Source of the DNA: CAYPIE01 sp964410665 | GTDB lineage: Bacteria > Planctomycetota > Planctomycetia > Gemmatales > Gemmataceae | Reading direction: 5' to 3' | Assembly (NCBI GenBank): GCA_964410665.1 | Contig: CAYPIE010000183.1 | Span: forward strand, 1-5,874 | Length of the DNA: 5,874 nt | In this document: piece by piece, positions 1 through 5,109 of the stretch | How the letters are laid out: each line of letters starts with the position of its first letter | Numbering within the stretch: position 1 is the first letter of the stretch | Position numbers and translations under genes: made by a program | Notes under the pieces: model-generated | Seen by the model: the letters and a program-made list of their open reading frames with translations, nothing else | Database searches by the model: none | Told to the model about the DNA's origin: nothing

Positions 1-3000
1 GTCGTCGGAGTCGTGCTTTCCACCGCGAAAACGGTCGGGGCTTCGTCGATGAACGCGTAGATCACGCTCAGTGCCGGACGAACTTCTTGACCACCTTCGG
101 AAGAATTCCAGGAGACCGCATTGCCTCCGGTCGGGGTGAAGCCCCAGCCGTAGTTTTCTTCCCCAGCGAGCCAAGCTCGCAGGTCATCCGACACATCCAC
201 GGACACTTGCCCGGCAGAGCTTGTGAAGCTACGCAAGGCTTCCGTCGCGTCGACACCATCCGCCTGGATGCCGGGGGTGTCGTTAAACGGTGCCTCGCCC
301 AAGCCATCCCAAGTGATGGCGGTCTGATCCCACGGTTGCAACATCCGGTGCACGTTGACCGCATCTCCAGCGGTCTGGACATTGAAGGTCAGCGTGGCGG
401 CGATAATCGTCGCGTCGGCCGGGATCAATCCCGCCGTGTCGCCGAAAAGATCGGAGAATTGGGTGAGCCCATGAATGGCCCCGCCATTGGCATCGCCGTC
501 CACGGTGACGGTCGATCCATTGCGTGTTTCGTTCTCCGGGCCAAGGCCAGGAACCGGCAGATCGACCGAGAACCGACCACGCCCACCCGAGTTCCACACG
601 TCAACCACCGGAACGGTACCAGCCTCCGGCGAATCCGGTGCCAGCGGACCGTTGGCGATGAGGTCTCGAGCGGCGGTGACGTTGCCGATTTGGGTGCCGT
701 CAGCCGCCTTGTACATCAGCGTGCTAATCTCCCCATTGACGCCGATGCCTTGACTGGCATCGCCGACCAAGCGGAAGTCAGTATCGAATGACGTCTTGCT
801 ACCTGGGGCGTAGTAGAACTCTCCACTAGAACCGCCCCCGCGCTCGAAGTACAAGAATTCGAAGCCGTAGTCCCCAGCCGATAGGGTCTGGGCAGGCGTG
901 AAGAAGTCGGCATTTCCTCCGGTGCCCTCCCGAAGGATGAAATCTTCGTTCGCTTCGAACGTCCCATTCTGGTTCAGGTCAATCCGTACGGCGCTGCCGT
1001 CATCAATGTTCACTCCAAAAGTGTACTGACCGCCGGTGGTGACTTGAAGCAGACCCGTGGCCACGAACACATAATCGTTGATGTCCGTTGGCACCTGGCT
1101 GGACGGATCGGCGTCTTGGGCCCCGGTATAGGTCACACCGGTCCCAGTCCCATCCTCCAGGATTTCCGCATCCTGCTGGAAGAACAGCTCGATCGCTGCC
1201 CCAGTCGTCAACAGCGTCCAGGTGTCTGGGTCACTGATGCCGAAGGGGTTCGCCTGACCGTTGGCATCGGTGAGGGCACCTTCGTCGATCAACACATAGA
1301 CGGTGGTTGCCGCCGGTAAGGTCACCATGCGATCGATCGTCACGGTATCCCCATCGACGACGACCTGATCCGAGGCGATGTCGATCTGCTCGACCAGGGT
1401 GTTGCTGCCGAACGTTCGGACCTCGATGTTTCCGGTGCCCTTGAGCACGTTTTCGTCGAAGGTGATGCTCAGGTCAGTATCCGGATCGACATCCAGGCTG
1501 TTATTCTCGGGTGTGAGGCTAACGACCGCGGGCGGGGTAAAGTCACGCGTCCGGAAGGTAAACTCGGTCGGGTCGGTGATCCCCTCACTACCGTTGCCCA
1601 AGCGGCCGGCACCCGACACAACCAGATTGTCAATCGCCCAGAACCAGTCATTCTGAGCGTCCAGATAGCTGAAGCGGAGCTCCATATTATTGGAGCCATC
1701 CGGAACCGGAACATCAAGACTGACGAGCTCGTCGATCCGGTTGAATGCACTTACACCCCCGCTGTTGTCCGTGGTGTACTCGAGCAATTGCTGCCATGCC
1801 CCGCCGTCAAAGCGGGCTTCGAGGACCGCCCGTTGGTCACGGTTTGGCCGGAATGAAGAGTTGAATGTGACATTAACATTCCCGAGTAAATCGGTGGTCG
1901 GGATCTCCGAGGTGGTGACCAAGAAGTTTGCCCTGGTAGCCGGATCGTCGATGTTAAACGAGTCATCGTAGGCATCGCCGTCAGCCACCAATACGTTGTT
2001 TTGAGCACCCTCCCACCGAGTCCGGTCCTGGTTGCCCTGTTGATTGGTCCACCACTGTAAGTCGAGGACGTTCCAGCCGAAATATTCGACCCGTCCGCCC
2101 GCGGGCGATGCTTCGCCTTGCCAGTCGACCAACTCACCCACCGCCTGGGCATCACTTAGGGTTGCGTAGTCACGATCGGGACCCTGAATGGGTGTCGCCT
2201 TGGGAACCGGGATGTTCTCCCCGTAATTGCCATTCCCAGGGCTGCCGACTTCCACAAAGTCGCCGAACGCAGGCGAGATGCTCACCGGGTACCCGGTCGC
2301 GATCGCCAGTTCACCCCTCACCAACGCATCCGCTTCAGCGAGGTTGTTCAGCTGGTTGCTACCGAGGTCGCGAGACACGTAGACCTCTGCAAGCGCCGTG
2401 CCTTCGACAACGCCCAGCCCGAGGCTCGGATCGCCGAACAACCGGAAGTCATCGACGGCAAAAGCGGTCTTATTTCCTGGGGCGTAGACCACTTCACCGC
2501 CCGCACCACCACCCCGTTCGAAGAAGATGTACTCGAACGGGATGATCTCCCCTTGTGAGAGCGTCACCGCTGGGGAAAGGTCCACAGCGCCGATCCCACG
2601 GAGGACATCGGCCACGATGAAATCTTGTAAACCATCGCCCACATCGAGCTTCAACCGAGCACCGTCATCCGAAGCGAGTCCGAACGTGTACTCCCCGCCT
2701 TGGAGCACCTCCAACTCACCGGTATAGACCAGCACGAAGTCGTTCAGGTCATTCGGGGCCACGAGACTATCGTTTGCGAGCGAGCTGTCCTGCATGCCCA
2801 GCTCAACCCCCTCAAAGTCTTCGGTGAGCAGTGTCACCATATCGTTGAAATTCGTCGACTGATCGAGGAACGCAGCCGGCGACATTTGCAATGACAGCAC
2901 GGTGTCCTCGGGCAGCTCCTGGGTCAAGCTGACCGTGACCATATTGCCATTGATGACGACCTGTGAAGAGTTGACATCGACCCGCTCGAGCACCGTGTCG

Positions 3001-4301
3001 TTGAGAAGGATGTTCTCCGAGGGGAGTCGAACATCGATGTAGCCATCCACCCCGGCGGTGACCGGACGGTCGAACTCGATCTCAATCACTCCGTCGACCA
3101 GAGGGAAATCGTTACCACCGGGCATCGGTGTGATGTTCACAATTTGCGGCGGGGAAGCGTCTAATCCCGTGGTGCTAAAGTTCCAATCGCCCAGCTCGGT
3201 CAAACCAGCAAAGGGATCTCCCTGGCCGGAACCCACGGTCACGTCCCCGCTGATCGACACATTGTCAAACGCCCACCACCGATCATCATCCTCGGCATTG
3301 AACGTGAAGTTGATCTTCGCAGTACTTGCCCCATCCGGGTTGTTCAACCCAACCGTGATCGTCTCATTCGTGTTGGTCGGCTTAAAGTTCGCATCGCCAT
3401 TGTTGGAGGACCAGACCAGCACGTCCTCGGCCGCCCCGCCATCATAGGACACAGAGATGGTCGCCGTCTGGGTCCCGTTACTATCTGTGACCCAGCTTGA
3501 GTCGAAGGTGAGCTGCAGCGACCCGGCCTCCGCATCGTTTAACGAAAGAGCAGGGGTCGACAGCGTGGTGTCGAAGGTGCTCCCCGGCGGCTGACTACCG
3601 GGCGGGGCGGCAAACTGGTTATTCAACGTCCACGCCCAGTTGGCCGCATCCGCCACCGCGAACGGTGTCCCCTCATCCAGCATAAACTCATTCCGCGGGC
3701 CTTCACCACCTGGGGAGAAGTTGAGGAACGTGAAACCGTCCCAGAAATTCTCGTCGATGAAGCTCCAGCCATTGAACTCGGTAACACCCTGGTTACCGTT
3801 GAAGTTGCTGGACCAGCCGGTCGGCGGCGTCAACGTGAAATCGGTGCCATCCCCGGTCCCCGCACCTTCTTGCGAAGTCGCCGGTCCGAGGTTCAAGCCG
3901 TTGAACGTCTCGTTGGTGATCTCCTGCGTCGAAGTCAACGAACGCACCGCCCCGGCATCGATGGTCACATAGACGGGCGTTGCTGCCGGCAGGTCGGCAG
4001 ACGGATCGATGGTCAGTGTGTCATCGGCCAGGCTGACCTGACCCGAGGTCACCGGGATCTGCTCGAGAACCGTGTCGGGACCAATTTCCCGGATCGTGAT
4101 GTTGCCACTACCGATCTCGACCGTGCGGTCAAACTGAACCACCAGGTTGCTGGTGACGTCCACCTCCCCCGCGTTGTCCATGGGCATCAGAGAAACGATG
4201 CTTGGCACTGCGGGGGTGACACGATCTTCTAGATTCATCATTTGGAGCCGGCACGGGGTCGGCTGCGGACGAAGGGGGTTTTTGCGAATGCGTTTCAGCA
4301 T
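1..4301 (-). CDS. Giant modular surface protein with Ig-like, PA14-like, jelly-roll and DNRLRE modules (5' part, 1433 codons visible)
   Basis: The frame is open from the ATG at 4301 to the left edge with no stop, so the C-terminus is missing. The start is supported by AGGAG 9 nt upstream; the next ATGs (residues 21 and 22) have no such site. Visible order: Arg/Lys-rich N-terminus with LEDRVTPA at residues 24-31 (LEPR-XLL-like); SbsA-type Ig-like domains at about 32-128, 383-486 and 921-1033, each with a VxxFD core at residues 57-58, 410-411 and 948-949; jelly-roll-like repeats at about 129-354 and 709-898, ending WWAFDN and FWAIDN; PA14-like domains at about 516-624 and 1071-1180; a DNRLRE-type module at about 1266-1416 (HRMLQPWDQ, GWGFTPTGG, RPALSVIY). 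The only Cys is C17, and only eight Lys follow residue 31. Family knowledge points to an exported protein that binds glycans or other surface ligands. No catalytic domain is visible; one could lie beyond the left edge. The domain calls are from motif recognition, not a profile search. Confidence 0.93.
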   Translation of the reverse strand, partial: MLKRIRKNPLRPQPTPCRLQMMNLEDRVTPAVPSIVSLMPMDNAGEVDVTSNLVVQFDRTVEIGSGNITIREIGPDTVLEQIPVTSGQVSLADDTLTIDPSADLPAATPVYVTIDAGAVRSLTSTQEITNETFNGLNLGPATSQEGAGTGDGTDFTLTPPTGWSSNFNGNQGVTEFNGWSFIDENFWDGFTFLNFSPGGEGPRNEFMLDEGTPFAVADAANWAWTLNNQFAAPPGSQPPGSTFDTTLSTPALSLNDAEAGSLQLTFDSSWVTDSNGTQTATISVSYDGGAAEDVLVWSSNNGDANFKPTNTNETITVGLNNPDGASTAKINFTFNAEDDDRWWAFDNVSISGDVTVGSGQGDPFAGLTELGDWNFSTTGLDASPPQIVNITPMPGGNDFPLVDGVIEIEFDRPVTAGVDGYIDVRLPSENILLNDTVLERVDVNSSQVVINGNMVTVSLTQELPEDTVLSLQMSPAAFLDQSTNFNDMVTLLTEDFEGVELGMQDSSLANDSLVAPNDLNDFVLVYTGELEVLQGGEYTFGLASDDGARLKLDVGDGLQDFIVADVLRGIGAVDLSPAVTLSQGEIIPFEYIFFERGGGAGGEVVYAPGNKTAFAVDDFRLFGDPSLGLGVVEGTALAEVYVSRDLGSNQLNNLAEADALVRGELAIATGYPVSISPAFGDFVEVGSPGNGNYGENIPVPKATPIQGPDRDYATLSDAQAVGELVDWQGEASPAGGRVEYFGWNVLDLQWWTNQQGNQDRTRWEGAQNNVLVADGDAYDDSFNIDDPATRANFLVTTSEIPTTDLLGNVNVTFNSSFRPNRDQRAVLEARFDGGAWQQLLEYTTDNSGGVSAFNRIDELVSLDVPVPDGSNNMELRFSYLDAQNDWFWAIDNLVVSGAGRLGNGSEGITDPTEFTFRTRDFTPPAVVSLTPENNSLDVDPDTDLSITFDENVLKGTGNIEVRTFGSNTLVEQIDIASDQVVVDGDTVTIDRMVTLPAATTVYVLIDEGALTDANGQANPFGISDPDTWTLLTTGAAIELFFQQDAEILEDGTGTGVTYTGAQDADPSSQVPTDINDYVFVATGLLQVTTGGQYTFGVNIDDGSAVRIDLNQNGTFEANEDFILREGTGGNADFFTPAQTLSAGDYGFEFLYFERGGGSSGEFYYAPGSKTSFDTDFRLVGDASQGIGVNGEISTLMYKAADGTQIGNVTAARDLIANGPLAPDSPEAGTVPVVDVWNSGGRGRFSVDLPVPGLGPENETRNGSTVTVDGDANGGAIHGLTQFSDLFGDTAGLIPADATIIAATLTFNVQTAGDAVNVHRMLQPWDQTAITWDGLGEAPFNDTPGIQADGVDATEALRSFTSSAGQVSVDVSDDLRAWLAGEENYGWGFTPTGGNAVSWNSSEGGQEVRPALSVIYAFIDEAPTVFAVESTTPT
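54..506 (-). other. DNRLRE-type (carbohydrate-binding-like) module
   Basis: Residues about 1266-1416. The pattern ADATIIAATLTFNV (1295-1308), VNVHRMLQPWDQ (1315-1326), ITWDGLG, VSVDVSDDLRAWL (1366-1378), GWGFTPTGG (1385-1393) and RPALSVIY (1408-1415) is typical of DNRLRE modules, which occur in secreted, glycan-related proteins. After it the chain continues DEAPTVFAVESTTPT, which resembles the opening strand of another Ig-like domain before the window ends. Confidence 0.75.
648..1091 (-). repeat. PA14-like domain, copy B, with inserted EF-hand-type loop
   Basis: Residues about 1071-1218. Core motifs are ATGLLQV (1081-1087), GGQYTFGVNIDDGSAVRID (1090-1108), FEFLYFERGGGSSG (1147-1160) and YYAPG (1163-1167), followed by FRLVGDASQGIGV and AARDLIANG. 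It aligns with residues 516-664. Unlike copy A it carries a loop DLNQNGTFEANE (1108-1119; positions 945-980) with D1, N3, N5, G6 and E12 spaced as in an EF-hand or dockerin calcium loop. Confidence 0.7.
1203..1541 (-). other. SbsA-type Ig-like domain 3 (Big_5)
   Basis: Residues about 921-1033. This is the most canonical of the three: PPAVVSLTPENNSLDVD, LSITFDENV, KGTGNIEV, TLVEQIDI, VTID, then TTVYVLIDEGALTDANG. It leads directly into PA14-like copy B, as Ig-like domain 2 leads into PA14-like copy A. Confidence 0.85.
1608..2177 (-). repeat. Jelly-roll-like protein repeat B (ends FWAIDN)
   Basis: Residues about 709-898. Landmarks are VEYFGWNVLDLQWW (738-751), NQDRTRWEG (757-765), VLVADGDAYDD (770-780), VNVTFNSSF (809-817), VLEARFDGGAW (826-836), MELRFSYLDAQNDWF (873-887) and WAIDNLVVSG (888-897). 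It is the second copy of the module at residues 129-354, clearly diverged at DNA level. It sits between PA14-like copy A and Ig-like domain 3. Confidence 0.55.
2310..2756 (-). repeat. PA14-like domain, copy A, with trailing segment
   Basis: Residues about 516-664. PA14 hallmarks are TGELEV (527-532), GGEYTFGLASDDGARLKLD (535-553), a run leading to FEYIFFERGGG (589-599) and GEVVYAPG (602-609). FRLFGDPSLGLGV and a helix-like AEADALVRGE follow. Copy B at residues 1071-1218 matches it along the whole length. PA14 domains are beta-barrel modules that often bind carbohydrates. This copy has only a short DVGDG turn where copy B has a calcium-type loop. Confidence 0.7.
2844..3155 (-). other. SbsA-type Ig-like domain 2 (divergent Big_5)
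   Basis: Residues about 383-486, opening SPPQIVNITP. IEIEFDRPV (406-414) and VLERVDVNSSQVVING (437-452) match the equivalent strands of the other two Ig-like domains. It is the most diverged of the three: the GTGNI turn is replaced by VDGYIDV, and the last strand reads VLSLQMSPAAF rather than VYVxID. Confidence 0.65.
3240..3917 (-). repeat. Jelly-roll-like protein repeat A (ends WWAFDN)
   Basis: Residues about 129-354. Landmarks are FNGWSFIDENFW (177-187), FAVAD (214-218), LQLTFDSSW (262-270), ISVSYDGG (282-289), INFTFNAEDDD (330-340) and WWAFDNVSISG (342-352). The same landmarks appear in the same order at residues 709-898. The pattern suggests a concanavalin- or MAM-like beta sandwich. It resembles a module I recall beside metallophosphoesterase domains in planctomycete and verrucomicrobial proteins, but I cannot name a family with certainty. 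Confidence 0.55.
3918..4208 (-). other. SbsA-type Ig-like domain 1 (Big_5)
   Basis: Residues about 32-128. The hallmark order is present: PSIVSLMP, then DNAGEVDV, NLVVQFDRTV, GSGNITI, a VLEQIPV strand, and a closing strand TPVYVTIDAGAV. The same order recurs around residues 383-486 and 921-1033. Big_5 domains are structural spacers in S-layer and secreted proteins. Confidence 0.8.
4209..4301 (-). other. LEPR-XLL-like N-terminal sorting motif
   Basis: Residues 1-31 are basic (K3, R4, R6, K7, R11, R18) with no hydrophobic core long enough for a standard Sec signal. They end in LEDRVTPA at residues 24-31. Large planctomycete surface proteins commonly carry an N-terminal LEPR-XLL or LEDR-type motif in this position, just before the first Ig-like domain. 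The match is to the LEDR half; the usual two leucines are replaced by TPA. The role in export is inferred from the family and not shown by the sequence. Confidence 0.6.
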
Positions 4302-4310
4302 GAGAGGCCA

Positions 4311-4315
4311 CTCCT
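4311..4315 (-). promoter_or_regulatory. Ribosome binding site of the giant surface-protein gene
   Basis: The plus strand reads ctcct, giving AGGAG on the coding strand, with a 9-nt spacer to the ATG at 4301. This good Shine-Dalgarno match fixes the start codon. Confidence 0.75.
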
Positions 4316-4520
4316 AAGATCAGACTGTTCTACCGTGAAATTAATGCTGATATATCTATCGGAGGGAAAATGAAGGCTTGCTCACCCGAGTCACGTGAGC
4401 GCTACATGAACAGATACAACGGATCCTCCGGTTATCGCCGCAGAATGGGACACCGTAGGGATAACCCAAGTTTTCCATAACACCACTTTAGGATTTTCCA
4501 CACGGTTTCCTCACTTTATG

Positions 4521-4532
4521 AGGAGATCTCCT
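4521..4532. repeat. 12-bp perfect palindrome AGGAGATCTCCT
   Basis: The 12 bases read the same on both strands. The left part also pairs with the sequence before it: TCCTCA (4508-4513) with TGAGGA (4519-4524), around a 5-nt loop. Two mutually exclusive hairpins could therefore form in the leader of the surface-protein gene, or the site could be an operator. No regulator is identifiable. Confidence 0.35.
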
Positions 4533-4652
4533 AGATTCCAGGGGTTTTCAGGACACGAGGGGAAAATTCTTCGATTCTTAACATTTGCGACCTGCCACTT
4601 ATTCAAACGTTAATTTATTTATATTAAATAGCTTCCGTGAAGCTTATGAAAA

Positions 4653-4699
4653 CCCCGATGAATACCCGCTGGATTCCCCTATATCCCCCAGATTTCCCC
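4653..4699 (-). other. G-run cluster (possible G-quadruplex) in the gene leader
   Basis: On the minus strand there are five G-runs: 4696-4699 (4 G), 4685-4689 (5 G), 4676-4679 (4 G), 4665-4667 (3 G) and 4653-4656 (4 G). The spacers are 6, 5, 8 and 8 nt. This fits loose G-quadruplex rules and stands out in an otherwise AT-rich stretch. It lies about 350-400 nt upstream of the ATG, on the strand that would be transcribed. Confidence 0.3.
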
Positions 4700-4820
4700 A
4701 AGAAATGCCAGGAATCTTAGCTATTTTCTAGAAATTCAGCTTATATACACTCCTTGTCAGCAGGACCAGGGGCTTCGATGCTCTTAAAAAAACACAACTG
4801 ATTCATTAATTCTTTGTATT

Positions 4821-4849
4821 ATTATAGTAGCGAATCGAGCTGCGTTCAT
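4821..4849 (-). promoter_or_regulatory. Candidate sigma70-type promoter for the giant surface-protein gene
   Basis: On the minus strand a perfect TATAAT lies at 4821-4826. ATGAAC (4844-4849), 17 nt upstream, matches three of six bases of TTGACA. If used, the transcript would have a leader of about 510 nt before the ATG at 4301. The surrounding DNA is AT-rich, so a chance -10 match is quite possible, and planctomycete promoters are poorly defined. Confidence 0.3.
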
Positions 4850-4946
4850 TTATTTATGGAAAGTTACGATTCAACATCATCAAATATTGATTTCGAGATA
4901 GATTGGATCGAAATGGAATCGATCAGGAATGAAATGTGATGGAGCC

Positions 4947-4988
4947 TTCCATCCTGCGGGAGCACCATGGCGATCCCGCAGGATGGAA
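4947..4988 (-). terminator. Perfect 15-bp inverted repeat, possible terminator of the upstream gene
   Basis: Arms at 4947-4961 and 4974-4988 are exact reverse complements over 15 bp (TTCCATCCTGCGGGA on the left), with a 12-nt loop. The repeat starts 121 nt past the stop codon of the dockerin-protein gene. The stem is GC-rich and would be very stable, but no T-run follows on either strand. It may be a non-canonical terminator or an mRNA 3'-end stabiliser, or a protein-binding site. Confidence 0.5.
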
Positions 4989-5109
4989 ACATGTGACCGG
5001 AGAACGATCCGACCTTAGAGCTCATAGTATGACCCAATTCGGATTTCAGACAGGTAGCCACTTTATTTACATTGTTGCCGGCCACCTAACCCGTGTTCGA
5101 CCGTACATT

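Larger units (their letters stand above)
4302..5109. other. 808-nt AT-rich intergenic region
   Basis: No convincing gene lies here. The base composition changes sharply from GC-rich coding DNA to AT-rich DNA on both sides. It contains the RBS at 4311-4315, short palindromes at 4391-4398, 4521-4532, 4630-4644 and 4725-4734, C-runs at 4653-4699, an A7 run at 4786-4792, a TATAAT on the minus strand at 4821-4826, and a long inverted repeat at 4947-4988. It separates the 3' end of one large surface-protein gene from the 5' end of the next, so it should hold a terminator and a promoter. Confidence 0.85.

Noticed and set aside
87..791. 234-codon plus-strand open frame
   Set aside because: It lies antisense to the PA14 B and DNRLRE coding region, has no family resemblance and an odd composition; it is a shadow of the minus-strand gene.
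2108..2545. 145-codon plus-strand open frame rich in Arg, Pro and His
   Set aside because: Low-complexity composition typical of an out-of-frame reading of GC-rich coding DNA; the opposite strand holds the PA14-like copy A.
3058..3447. 129-codon plus-strand open frame
   Set aside because: Antisense to the jelly-roll A / Ig-like 2 region, with no RBS or recognisable motif.
4495..4503. DnaA-box-like TTTTCCACA
   Set aside because: A single loose match with no cluster of boxes and no replication genes nearby; chance is the better explanation.
4890..4914. 7-bp inverted repeat ATTTCGA / TCGAAAT
   Set aside because: Short arms with an 11-nt gap in AT-rich DNA; expected by chance.
4864..5085. 73-codon minus-strand open frame in the intergenic region
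   Set aside because: It contains the long inverted repeat at 4947-4988, has no recognisable motif, and I see no convincing ribosome binding site.
5052..5087. 8-bp stem (one G-U pair) with a 20-nt loop just after the dockerin-gene stop
   Set aside because: Short stem, large loop and no T-run; much weaker than the inverted repeat at 4947-4988.
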